The notes beneath the pieces were generated by a model. The model was given only the letters and a program-made list of their open reading frames with translations. It was not told the origin of the DNA and made no database searches. Below, in pieces: positions 7,782-15,551 of a DNA stretch of 64,000 nt; within the stretch, counting starts at the first letter, position 1; each line of letters opens with the position of its first letter. Location: the NCBI GenBank assembly GCA_019413925.1, contig DXMY01000041.1, positions 84,737-148,736 of the forward strand. The letters run 5' to 3'. Both the position numbers and the translations under genes were made by a program. This DNA is from Collinsella sp. Its GTDB lineage: Bacteria; Actinomycetota; Coriobacteriia; Coriobacteriales; Coriobacteriaceae.

Positions 7782-8795
7782 ATGGCATATCCCGTATTTG
7801 ACCTACACTGCGACACTGCCGACCGAATCGGCTGGGCCACGCTCGATCTCGACCTGCGCTTTACCGCCGGCACCGACGGTTATTTCCCCGGCGACGAAAC
7901 GCATCCGCAAGATTTCGACCTCATCGAGGGTAACGCCTGTGCCATCTCGCTCGCAAAGATCGGCAACACGCCGTGGGCACAGTGCTTCGCCACGTTTGTC
8001 CCCGACGAGATTCCCACCGCCCACGCCGCGCGCTTCCAGGCGCAGATCATGGCGCATATGAGCGGCCAGGCAATGCTCAACCACGACCGTATGGTCAACG
8101 TGCGCAGCGCCGCAGACATTCGCCCCGCGCTCAAGGACGGCAAGGTCGCTTGCATCCACACCATCGAAAACGCCACGTTCTTTGCCGAGGACCCCGCGCT
8201 GATCGAGGTGCTCAAGAGCCTGGGCGTGCTTATGTCGTCACTCAGCTGGAACGCGCAGGGACCGCTCGCGAGCGGCCACGACACCCACGCCGGCCTCACC
8301 GCCGCCGGCATCGAGGCGCTTACGCAGATGGAGCACGCCGGCATGGTGCTCGACGTCTCCCACCTCAACGATGAGTGCTTTGACGAGGTCGCCGCCCGCG
8401 CCACGCGTCCCTTCGTCGCCAGCCACTCCAACTCCCGTGCGGTTTGCGGCGCCAAACGCAACCTTACCGACGACCAGTTCCGCACCATTCGCGACATGGG
8501 TGGCATCGTCGGCCTCAACTACTGCAGCGAGTTCCTTTCCAACGACGCAACCGACAAGACCGCCGCAGACGTCACCTTCGACCAGCTGGCGGCGCATATC
8601 GAGCACTGGCTCGACCTGGGCGGCGAGGACGTCATCGCGCTCGGCGGCGACTGGGACGGCGCCACGGTGCCCGCTTTCCTCTCCGATGCCAGCAAGATGC
8701 CCGAGTTCCAGAACATGCTTTCCAAGCATTTTGGCAAGACCGTGATGCAAAAGCTCTGCAGCGACAACGCGCTTGCCTTCTTCGAGCGTTATTAA
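7782..8795 (+). CDS. Membrane-dipeptidase-family (M19) peptidase
   Basis: 337 residues related to renal dipeptidase. Zinc ligands are visible in the expected order: the HxD of DLHCDT near the N-terminus, Glu in CIHTIENATFF, His in VLDVSHLND and His in VASHSNSRAV. The family cleaves dipeptides, including those with a D-residue at the second position. No signal peptide or membrane segment is seen, so it is probably cytoplasmic. GGAGG with a 5-nt spacer fixes the ATG at 7782. It is transcribed divergently from slyD. Confidence 0.9.
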   Translation: MAYPVFDLHCDTADRIGWATLDLDLRFTAGTDGYFPGDETHPQDFDLIEGNACAISLAKIGNTPWAQCFATFVPDEIPTAHAARFQAQIMAHMSGQAMLNHDRMVNVRSAADIRPALKDGKVACIHTIENATFFAEDPALIEVLKSLGVLMSSLSWNAQGPLASGHDTHAGLTAAGIEALTQMEHAGMVLDVSHLNDECFDEVAARATRPFVASHSNSRAVCGAKRNLTDDQFRTIRDMGGIVGLNYCSEFLSNDATDKTAADVTFDQLAAHIEHWLDLGGEDVIALGGDWDGATVPAFLSDASKMPEFQNMLSKHFGKTVMQKLCSDNALAFFERY

Positions 8796-8869
8796 TTTCA
8801 CATCCCTTGAGCGGGCCGGCATGCCGAACGGTCGACATGCCGGCCCGTCCCCGATCTGAAGGACCGCTT

Positions 8870-9646
8870 TTGACGCAGCAGTTTACGATTTCCGCATCCC
8901 GACCGGATGGGACGACCATCCCCGTCGTCGTTACCAAAAAGCGCGTCAAGAACTTCAACCTACGCGTCACATCGAGCGGCGAGGTCCACGCCAGCGCACC
9001 GATCGGCGCCAGCCGCGAGCGTATCGAAGCGTTTGTGAAGCGCAACAGCGCCTGGATTATCAGCCGACTTGCCCAGCGCGAGCAACGTCAGGCGACGGCA
9101 CGAGAGCCGCTCAGCCCCTCGTCCATCATTGCACTTTGGGGCAAGCCCATCACGGTACAGGATGCACTCGATCACAACTTTGCATCACCCGCACCGCGAC
9201 CCAAACAGGCCACCTTCGCAAGTTTTATGGGTACCGATGAATCGGACGAAGGCCCACAGGCCAAGCGGCACGCAATCCTCGACGGCCTAACGTCCGATGA
9301 GCTCCAAGCCCGTATCGACCAGCTCTATGCAACCGAGGTCACCACGGCGCTGTACGATATGGTGCACGCGTACGAAATCGCAATGGGCGTCACCGTGGCC
9401 CGCGTCTCCGTGCGCAGCATGAAAACGCGCTGGGGATCATGCACGCCCAAGACCGGCGCCATTCGCATCGCACTCGAACTTGCCGCCTATCCCATCGAAT
9501 GCCTCGACATGGTTGTCGCCCACGAGCTCGTCCACTTGCTCGAGCCAAGCCACAATCAGCGATTCCACGCCCTGCTCGACACGTACTGTCCCAACAATAA
9601 AGCTCTGTCGCAGCGGCTCAAGCAGCCACCCATAGAGTCGTATTAG
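8870..9646 (+). CDS. YgjP-like metal-dependent hydrolase
   Basis: About 258 residues. The zinc motif HELVHLLEPSHNQRFHALL near the C-terminus (HExxH plus a third His 6 residues further on) and the upstream MKTRWGSCTPKTGAIRIALELA are diagnostic for the YgjP/WLM metallopeptidase-like family. The N-terminal region KKRVKNFNLRVTSSGEVHASAP is also typical. I chose a TTG start at 8870 because GAAGGA lies 6-7 nt upstream; no ATG or GTG start is better placed. The substrate is unknown. It converges with folB with a 6-bp gap. Confidence 0.85.
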   Translation: MTQQFTISASRPDGTTIPVVVTKKRVKNFNLRVTSSGEVHASAPIGASRERIEAFVKRNSAWIISRLAQREQRQATAREPLSPSSIIALWGKPITVQDALDHNFASPAPRPKQATFASFMGTDESDEGPQAKRHAILDGLTSDELQARIDQLYATEVTTALYDMVHAYEIAMGVTVARVSVRSMKTRWGSCTPKTGAIRIALELAAYPIECLDMVVAHELVHLLEPSHNQRFHALLDTYCPNNKALSQRLKQPPIESY

Positions 9647-9652
9647 AACCGG

Positions 9653-10138
9653 TTAGCGCACGCGCTCGATCTCGACGCCGCAGCTTGCCAGGGGCAGGCC
9701 AACAGGAGCCCACGGCTTATCGAGCTTTATGCGCACACCAAGCAGCGAGGGATAACGGCGCAGCAGCATCTGGGCTGTCCCCTCGGCTGCCGCCTCGATG
9801 AGCTTAAACGTATGCTCGCGCAGATAGCCATCGACATCGTGGCACACCGAGCCGTAGTCAATCGAGGCATCCAGGTTATCGTGCTCCCCCGCCGCGCGCA
9901 GGTCGGCATAGAGCACCAGAGAAACGATGAACTTCTGACCCAGCGCGTTCTCCTCGGGATACACGCCATGGTTGGCAAAAACCTCAAGGCCGTCAATGAC
10001 AATACGATCGGCATGGCGCAGATCATCATAGCTCACGTGAGGCACCGCCGTTGCGGTGGATATTTCGCCCCTTCCACGGCGGGCGAGCTCAGCACCTTCA
10101 GTCTTGGTTGCATTCTCGGGCAGTTTTTTGTTACTCAA
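9653..10138 (-). CDS. folB: Dihydroneopterin aldolase
   Basis: 161 residues. The core (about 42-161) contains RIVIDGLEVFANHGVYPEENALGQKFIVSL, with the conserved Glu, and the catalytic Lys in IKLDKPWAP. It cleaves 7,8-dihydroneopterin to 6-hydroxymethyl-dihydropterin and glycolaldehyde in folate synthesis. The first 40 or so residues extend beyond the usual 120-residue enzyme. The start appears to be TTG at 10138, with GAAGGAGA 8 nt upstream. It is the last gene of the folE-HD-folB series. Confidence 0.9.
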   Translation of the reverse strand: MSNKKLPENATKTEGAELARRGRGEISTATAVPHVSYDDLRHADRIVIDGLEVFANHGVYPEENALGQKFIVSLVLYADLRAAGEHDNLDASIDYGSVCHDVDGYLREHTFKLIEAAAEGTAQMLLRRYPSLLGVRIKLDKPWAPVGLPLASCGVEIERVR

Positions 10139-10181
10139 CGCGATCGTCTCCTTCGTTTAGAACCCCAACCGCGCAAACTAA

Positions 10182-10763
10182 CTACACGCGAATCGACAGG
10201 TTCTTTTTATCATCGCTCCAGTTGCAAGCATTGCGCGCGGGGCATGCAAAGCAGGCGCGCGACGCTTTGTCGGCTGCATAGAGCAGACGCTCAAGCGGTT
10301 GGCTGTTCACGCGCAGCTTTCGATGGCCCAGAATGGCCGTCTTAATGGCTGCGGCATCGGCCGGCTCAAACGCCACGTCATCGGGCATGCCGCCGAGAAT
10401 CGCATCAGCGACGCGTTCGCTTGCAACATCATGGGATATACCCGATTCATACTGTTCATCTTTGCCGATATCGTGAAGAAGTGCCGTGGCGTAGATGACC
10501 TCGCGGTCAAATTCGAGCTGTTCCTCGAGATTCTTGATCCACATAATGCGAGCGACATCGAGCAGATGGTCAATACCGTGGCGGCAGAAGATGCGCCCCG
10601 ATTCCAACTGTGCAATGTTGCCCAGGTGCCGTCGGAACAGCCCGTTGGCACAAATGTAATCAATGCGAGGCATGGCACCAAAGGGGGCCAGGCCCGAAGC
10701 CATAAAGCCGCGACGCGACGTCCCCTCATCGGTCTTCGATGTAAAGTCGTTGACGACTCTCAT
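10182..10763 (-). CDS. HD-domain phosphohydrolase in the folate cluster
   Basis: 193 residues. The HD-domain metal ligands are visible: H62 (CRHGIDH), H97-D98 (ALLHDIGKD), possible H111 and H147, and D165 (YAADKASR). A C-terminal cluster C171-x2-C174-x5-C180 (CFACPARNAC) could bind zinc or an iron-sulfur cluster. The gene begins 2 nt after folE and is followed by folB. In the folate pathway the triphosphate of dihydroneopterin must be removed between FolE and FolB, and no NudB-type gene is seen here, so this protein is a positional candidate for that step. That role is inference; a nucleotide phosphohydrolase with another substrate is equally possible. Confidence 0.8.
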   Translation of the reverse strand: MRVVNDFTSKTDEGTSRRGFMASGLAPFGAMPRIDYICANGLFRRHLGNIAQLESGRIFCRHGIDHLLDVARIMWIKNLEEQLEFDREVIYATALLHDIGKDEQYESGISHDVASERVADAILGGMPDDVAFEPADAAAIKTAILGHRKLRVNSQPLERLLYAADKASRACFACPARNACNWSDDKKNLSIRV

Positions 10764-10765
10764 GG

Positions 10766-11323
10766 TTAGCGGCCCAACATCCTAAAGAAACGCTCCTCGA
10801 GCGCGGGATCGGTCTCAAAGACGCCGCGGCGAGCGAGCGTCACGGTCTTGGTGCCGGGCTTTTGCACGCCACGCATCGTCATGCACATATGCTCGGCCTC
10901 CATCAACACAATCGCTCCCTGGGGAGCGAGATAGTCCATGAGGGCATCGGCAACCTGTGCACACAGTTGCTCCTGCAGCTGCAGACGGCGCGCATAAACC
11001 TCAACCGTGCGGGCGAGCTTGGAAAGCCCAGCCACCCGACCGTTAGGGATATAACCAATGGCGGCCTTGCCATAAAACGGTAGCAGATGATGTTCACACA
11101 GCGAATAGAACGTGATGTCGCGCTCGATAACCAAATCATTCGAAGCGACGGCAAAGGTTTTGGACAGGTGCTCCTCGGCACTCTGGCCCATGCCGCCGGC
11201 GATCTCACCATACATACGGGCAACGCGCGCCGGGGTCTCCAACAGGCCCTCACGAGTTGGGTCCTCGCCTATGCCCTCAAGCAACAGCTTAATGGCGGCC
11301 TCGACTTTTTCCTGATCGACCAT
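10766..11323 (-). CDS. folE: GTP cyclohydrolase I
   Basis: 185 residues. It converts GTP to 7,8-dihydroneopterin triphosphate, the first step of folate synthesis. Zinc ligands C76, H79 and C147 are present in [10 protein letters not shown] and [11 protein letters not shown], and the motif [26 protein letters not shown] is characteristic. Length is normal. The ATG is preceded by GTGAGG. It heads a tight minus-strand series with the HD protein and folB, and begins 66 nt downstream of nrdG. Confidence 0.95.
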   Translation of the reverse strand: MVDQEKVEAAIKLLLEGIGEDPTREGLLETPARVARMYGEIAGGMGQSAEEHLSKTFAVASNDLVIERDITFYSLCEHHLLPFYGKAAIGYIPNGRVAGLSKLARTVEVYARRLQLQEQLCAQVADALMDYLAPQGAIVLMEAEHMCMTMRGVQKPGTKTVTLARRGVFETDPALEERFFRMLGR

Positions 11324-11389
11324 CTGGGCCTCACTTTTCCGATTTCACGTTCGCGCTATGGTACCACGCCCTCCGGCATCGACCACAAG

Positions 11390-11971
11390 CTACATAGTAT
11401 GGGTCGAATAGACCGGATCATCACGCCAAAGTTCAACCGCATCACAAAGCGCAACGCCCTCGCGCTCAGCACGGGCGCGCGTAGCGTTCATATCGATCAC
11501 GCGCTGGTTACTCGAGCCCCTAAAACGCAATGAGATATCATACAGATCCTGAACAAACGGGCCATCCACCAACATGTCGAGGCAGGCAAGGATACGGTCC
11601 GTGACCTCGGTATGGTGGCGGCCTCCCGGCATAAGCTCCTCGAGCACATCGCCGGTGAAACACCAAATAGTCTTCCCCGACCCCGCTGGATAGGCCGCGC
11701 GAACACGCTCGACAAAATCAACGAGTCCCGCTTGATTCTCGGGCTCCATAGGCTCGCCGCCCAGAATCGTCAGGCCGTCAATAAAGGGATGATCGAGGCT
11801 CTCGATAATCTTGTCCTCGACGGCACGATCAAACGGCTCGCCCGCGGCAAAGTCCCACGCGACGGAGTTAAAGCAATTCTTGCAGCCACGACGGCACCCG
11901 CTCACAAACAGAGAAGTGCGGACGCCTTCTCCATCAGCAATGTCGAAATACTTAATGTTCGCGTAGTTCAT
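11390..11971 (-). CDS. nrdG: Anaerobic ribonucleotide reductase activating protein
   Basis: 193 residues. A radical-SAM enzyme that installs the glycyl radical on NrdD. The cluster motif is C-x3-C-x2-C in SGCRRGCKNCFN, and the SAM-binding GGEP motif is in LTILGGEPMEP. I chose the ATG at 11971 (MNYANIKYFDIADGEGVR), which matches the family N-terminus. The upstream in-frame extension lies in a long inverted repeat and is not coding. It is downstream of nrdD, but 426 nt separate them, an unusually long gap filled with two large hairpin-forming repeats. Confidence 0.93.
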   Translation of the reverse strand: MNYANIKYFDIADGEGVRTSLFVSGCRRGCKNCFNSVAWDFAAGEPFDRAVEDKIIESLDHPFIDGLTILGGEPMEPENQAGLVDFVERVRAAYPAGSGKTIWCFTGDVLEELMPGGRHHTEVTDRILACLDMLVDGPFVQDLYDISLRFRGSSNQRVIDMNATRARAEREGVALCDAVELWRDDPVYSTHTM

Positions 11972-11986
11972 AGGTAACTCTCCCGG

Positions 11987-12070
11987 GAGGCCGGGACATA
12001 TCATCCCGTCCTCAAACATTCTCGGCCTTCGGCCTGCGAAACTGCGGGCGGGACGATATGTCCCGGCCTC
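11987..12070. repeat. Long nested inverted repeat, element 1 (nrdD-nrdG gap)
   Basis: Arms 11987-12008 and 12049-12070 match at 21 of 22 positions and extend inward with one G-U-type pair. The middle holds a second hairpin (CGGCC-TTC-GGCCTG). The element begins 16 bp upstream of the nrdG start and would fold as a very stable stem in the nrdD-nrdG transcript. It has no U-tract, so it is not a standard intrinsic terminator. Confidence 0.85.
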
Positions 12071-12250
12071 ATGCAAAGGGTAACTCAATGAACGAAGCGA
12101 ACATCGAGTATAGGGTTCGAGGTCTAATAAAAACTGGGTTGCGGCTCAACCGCCATCGCAAGCAAAGCGTTGTTGCAAGTCAACTCATTTCCGCTAAGAA
12201 CTTCGAGGAGCGAGCAGGCTGCGTGCTGCATCTCAGCTACATCAACTTGG

Positions 12251-12384
12251 CCGCCCCGTAGCGAGGCCCCGGACCTTTGCTCGATATGAGTTCCGCACGA
12301 ACAGGAGGCGCCAGTGGCGCCTCCGTCGTGAGCCAGGACTGTCCGAAATAGCGAGTAAAGGTCCGGGGCCTCGCTACGGGGCGG
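12251..12384. repeat. Long nested inverted repeat, element 2 (after nrdD)
   Basis: Arms 12251-12283 and 12352-12384 match at 32 of 33 positions. The centre contains a perfect 9-bp hairpin, GGAGGCGCC (12304-12312) and GGCGCCTCC (12316-12324). It starts 13 bp beyond the nrdD stop codon. The 180 bp between elements 1 and 2 holds no gene I can support. Confidence 0.88.
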
Positions 12385-12397
12385 CCTGGGATGGTTA

Positions 12398-14620
12398 TTA
12401 GAGATGCAGCACGCGGTCGCGGATCTCCTCGGTTCGACCCTGGTTCCAGAACTGGGTACCGATGTAGCCGCACGTACGACGAGCGACGTTCATCTTCTCC
12501 TGGTCGCGGTTGCCGCAGCTGGGGCACTCCCACACCAGCTTGCCGTCATCCTCGACAATCTTGATCTCACCGTCGTAACCGCACACCTGGCAGTAGTCGC
12601 TCTTGGTGTTGAGCTCGGCGTACATGATGTTGTCGTAGATGTACTGCATCACGCGAATGACAGCCTTAAGGTTGTCCTGCATGTTGGGAACCTCGACGTA
12701 GGAGATGGCGCCGCCCGGCGAAAGCTGCTGGAACATGCCCTCAAACTTAAGCTTATCGAAGGCATCGATCTCCTCGGACACGTGAACATGGTAGCTATTG
12801 GTGATATAGCCCTTGTCCGTCACGCCCGGAATAATGCCAAAACGGCGCTGCAGGCACTTGGCGAACTTGTACGTCGTCGACTCCAGCGGCGTACCGTACA
12901 GCGAGAAATCGATATCGCTCGCGGCCTTCCACTCCGCGCACTTGTCGTTCATACGCTGCATAACTGCCATGGCAAAGGGCGTACCCTCCTTCTCGGTGTG
13001 GCTGTGGCCCGTCATGTACTTGACGCACTCATACAGACCGGCGTAACCCAGGCTGATGGTGGAATAGCCGCCCACGAGCAGCTTATCGATCGTCTCGCCC
13101 TTCTTAAGGCGTGCCAGGGCGCCGTACTGCCAAAGAATCGGCGCGGCATCCGAAAGCGTGCCCATCAGGCGCTCATGGCGGCACAGCAGAGCGCGGTGAC
13201 ACAGCTCAAGGCGCTCGTCGAAGATCTTCCAGAACTTGTCCATGTCCTGGTGCGAGCTCAGTGCGACATCGGGCAGGTTAATGGTCACAACACCCTGGTT
13301 AAAGCGACCGTAATACTTGGGCTTGCTCGGGTCATAGTTCAGCGCGTTTGCAACGTTATTAAAGCCGTTGCCCGAGCGGTCGGGCGTCAGGAAGCTGCGA
13401 CAACCCATGCAGGTGTAGCAATCGCCATTGCCCGCGGTCTCACCCTTCGAAAGCTTAAGCTCGCGCATCTTCTTCTCGGAGATGTAGTCGGGCACCATGC
13501 GCTTGGCGGTGCACTTGGCGGCCAGCTGAGTCAGATAGAAGTACGGGGAATCCTCGTAAACGTTATCGTCCTCGAGCACATAGATAAGCTTGGGGAACGC
13601 CGGGGTGATCCACACGCCCGCCTCGTTCTTAACGCCCTCATAGCGCTGGCGAAGCGTCTCCTCCACGATCATGGCAAGATCGTGCTTCTCCTGGACCGAG
13701 CGGGCCTCGTTGAGGTACATGAAGACCGTCACGAATGGTGCCTGGCCGTTGGTGGTCATAAGGGTCACGACCTGATACTGAATCGTCTGGACACCGCGAC
13801 GGATCTCATCACGCAGACGGTCCTCTACGACCTCACGCACCTTCTCTGCGGGAGCGGAAACACCGAGCTCCTCAAGCTCGCGGGCAACCTCGCCGCGAAT
13901 CTTCTGGCGGCTCACCTCGACGAACGGGGCAAGATGGGTCAGCGAAATCGACTGGCCGCCGTACTGGGAGGAAGCAACCTGGGCGATGATCTGCGTCGCA
14001 ATGTTGCAGGCAGTCGAGAAGCTATGCGGCTTCTCAATCAGCGTGCCCGAGATAACAGTACCGTTCTGGAGCATGTCCTCCAGGTTCACCAGGTCGCAGT
14101 TATGCATGTGCTGGGCAAAGTAATCCGAATCATGGAAGTGAATCAGGCCCTCGTTGTGCGCATCCACGATCTCCTGGGGCAGCAGCACGCGCTGGGTCAG
14201 ATCCTTGGAGATCTCGCCGGCCATGTAGTCACGCTGAACGGAGTTGACGGTCGGATTCTTGTTGGAGTTCTCCTGCTTGACCTCTTCGTTATTGCACTCA
14301 ATCAGCGACAGAATCTTGTCATCGGTCGTGTTCTTTTGGCGCTTCAGGCTCTGAACATAGCGGTAGATGATGTAGTGGCGAGCGACCTCGTAGCAGTCGA
14401 GACGCATAATCTCGTCCTCGACCAGATCCTGGATCTCCTCGACCGATACGGTGTGGCCGGCCTTCTCACATGCCTCGGCGACGTTTTGTGCCGCATAGAT
14501 CACCTGGCGGTCGGTAAGGCGAGAGCCTTCCTCGACCTCCAAGTTTGCGGCGCGGATCGCATTGACGATCTTATCGATGTCAAAGGTAACCTCGGTGCCG
14601 CTGCGCTTGATGATCTTCAT
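12398..14620 (-). CDS. nrdD: Anaerobic (class III) ribonucleoside-triphosphate reductase
   Basis: 740 residues. It reduces NTPs to dNTPs under anoxia using a glycyl radical. An ATP-cone regulatory domain occupies about residues 1-95 (MKIIKRSGTEVTFDIDKIV). A C-terminal zinc-binding module has CQVCG and CPSCG pairs, and the radical Gly is G718 in RRTCGYIG. The ATG at 14620 is preceded by AAGAGG 8 nt upstream. Tandem NrdR boxes lie 227-274 bp upstream, so repression by NrdR is expected. A long inverted repeat follows the stop codon, then nrdG. Confidence 0.96.
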   Translation of the reverse strand: MKIIKRSGTEVTFDIDKIVNAIRAANLEVEEGSRLTDRQVIYAAQNVAEACEKAGHTVSVEEIQDLVEDEIMRLDCYEVARHYIIYRYVQSLKRQKNTTDDKILSLIECNNEEVKQENSNKNPTVNSVQRDYMAGEISKDLTQRVLLPQEIVDAHNEGLIHFHDSDYFAQHMHNCDLVNLEDMLQNGTVISGTLIEKPHSFSTACNIATQIIAQVASSQYGGQSISLTHLAPFVEVSRQKIRGEVARELEELGVSAPAEKVREVVEDRLRDEIRRGVQTIQYQVVTLMTTNGQAPFVTVFMYLNEARSVQEKHDLAMIVEETLRQRYEGVKNEAGVWITPAFPKLIYVLEDDNVYEDSPYFYLTQLAAKCTAKRMVPDYISEKKMRELKLSKGETAGNGDCYTCMGCRSFLTPDRSGNGFNNVANALNYDPSKPKYYGRFNQGVVTINLPDVALSSHQDMDKFWKIFDERLELCHRALLCRHERLMGTLSDAAPILWQYGALARLKKGETIDKLLVGGYSTISLGYAGLYECVKYMTGHSHTEKEGTPFAMAVMQRMNDKCAEWKAASDIDFSLYGTPLESTTYKFAKCLQRRFGIIPGVTDKGYITNSYHVHVSEEIDAFDKLKFEGMFQQLSPGGAISYVEVPNMQDNLKAVIRVMQYIYDNIMYAELNTKSDYCQVCGYDGEIKIVEDDGKLVWECPSCGNRDQEKMNVARRTCGYIGTQFWNQGRTEEIRDRVLHL

Positions 14621-14846
14621 CCTCTTGCCTCTTTCGCATCGTAGCCTCATTGCGCTTCAGAGCCAAACGATGCCCGGCAGGGCTTACCCTGTCTTGCGGC
14701 GCCGTCGCGCAATCTGTGTTTTCGATAACCATAGGCCCTCATGCGGACAATCCTCGCAGCCAATCAAGGGGCTCAAAGATCCATCCAAATAATGGGGCGA
14801 ATAAGGTTCTCGTTCTCTGTCCGCCATCTATCATACGACAAAGAGG

Positions 14847-14862
14847 CATCTATATCCTGTAT
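14847..14862. promoter_or_regulatory. NrdR box, distal degenerate copy
   Basis: This 16-bp site matches the NrdR box pattern ACACTATATNTTGTGT at 11 positions on the plus strand. Its centre is 32 bp, about three helical turns, from a stronger box at 14879-14894. That is the tandem spacing known for NrdR. Confidence 0.6.
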
Positions 14863-14878
14863 TCTTTTTTTAGGTCAA

Positions 14879-14894
14879 ACACAACATATAGTGT
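14879..14894. promoter_or_regulatory. NrdR box upstream of nrdD
   Basis: On the minus strand the site reads ACACTATATGTTGTGT, a near-perfect NrdR box. Together with the copy at 14847-14862 it predicts repression of nrdD by the ATP-cone regulator NrdR. No nrdR gene is in the window. Confidence 0.8.
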
Positions 14895-15207
14895 TTCAGC
14901 AGGTCAAAGCAATTGGTCAATTTGCAGACGCATTATAAATGAAGGCCTCTTGGCAGACTGCTAAAACGTTATCAACCCAACTACCTGCACAGCAGTTTTG
15001 AAACCCCCTCAACCGTGCCGCCGCCAAATAGCACCAAAACCAAGCTGCTCGCGCCAAAAGAATCCAAAAGATTGTCCTTGACCAACATGTTGCGGTCATG
15101 ATGGGCCAGGACACATGCAATCTGCCGGCACCCCTACGGGATACAAAGACCATCGCGTACGGACCTTGGATCAATATTTGATGACTTATTTGGCGGCGCG
15201 CTTGGTG
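14895..15207. other. Intergenic stretch without a recognisable gene
   Basis: About 310 bp between the NrdR boxes of nrdD and the terminator of the tRNA-Gly/tRNA-Val unit. I see no open frame with a ribosome binding site, no tRNA and no clear repeat. It presumably carries the nrdD promoter at its left end. Confidence 0.5.
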
Positions 15208-15248
15208 ACAAAAAACAAAACAGCCCAGAGGACATAGCCTCTGAGCTG
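15208..15248 (-). terminator. Intrinsic terminator of the tRNA-Gly/tRNA-Val unit
   Basis: A stem of 15238-15248 with 15221-15231 (10 of 11 pairs) is followed on the minus strand by TTTTGTTTTTTG. It begins 9 nt after the 3' end of tRNA-Val. Confidence 0.8.
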
Positions 15249-15256
15249 CGAACATT

Positions 15257-15331
15257 TGGTGGGCGTTAGAAGATTTGAACTTCTGACCTCTTCCGTGTCA
15301 GGGAAGCGCTCTTCCCCTGAGCTAAACGCCC
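15257..15331 (-). tRNA. tRNA-Val, anticodon GAC
   Basis: A cloverleaf is readable: acceptor GGGCGTT/AACGCCC, anticodon loop with GAC, T-loop TTCAAAT and an encoded CCA. It is 3 nt downstream of tRNA-Gly in the same transcript. Confidence 0.95.
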
Positions 15332-15334
15332 AAA

Positions 15335-15410
15335 TGGAGCGGACAACGGGGCTCGAACCCGCGACCCCAACCTTGGCAAGGTTGTGCTCTACCAACTGAG
15401 CCATGTCCGC
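15335..15410 (-). tRNA. tRNA-Gly, anticodon GCC (copy 1)
   Basis: A complete 76-nt tRNA with acceptor GCGGACA/TGTCCGC, anticodon GCC, T-loop TTCGAAC and an encoded CCA. It is identical to the copies at 17623-17698 and 17849-17924. It is the first gene after the promoter at 15423-15469. Confidence 0.96.
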
Positions 15411-15422
15411 TTACGAGGATTA

Positions 15423-15469
15423 ATCTTACGTGATGCCCGCATCCTATGCAAGAACTTTTTTTGAAAAGT
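15423..15469 (-). promoter_or_regulatory. tRNA promoter with upstream palindrome (site 1)
   Basis: On the minus strand: an A/T palindrome of the form ACTTTT...AAAAGT (15454-15469), 2 nt, -35 TTGCAT (15446-15451), a 17-nt spacer and -10 TAAGAT (15423-15428). The predicted start is just before tRNA-Gly. The same layout occurs at two other tRNA promoters in the window. Confidence 0.7.
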
Positions 15470-15551
15470 TTTGCGACGCCCTCGCGAACCTCGCGAAGAC
15501 ATCAGCCACCACGGAAGGCGCAGGCAAACGCAAACTCGCCGCAAGAGGCCC

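Noticed and set aside
12058..12261. Plus-strand 57-67-codon frame between nrdD and nrdG
   Set aside because: An AAAGGG lies before one ATG, but the frame starts beside one inverted repeat and ends inside another, has no recognisable domain, and runs against all neighbouring genes. Kept as non-coding.
12404..14644. Open frame of 746 codons antisense to nrdD
   Set aside because: NrdD on the other strand is unambiguous. The antisense frame has no ribosome binding site and its composition is that of a reverse-strand shadow of GC-rich codons.
14917..15255. Minus-strand 112-codon frame upstream of nrdD
   Set aside because: It runs from the tRNA terminator through non-coding DNA, lacks a ribosome binding site and has no family resemblance.
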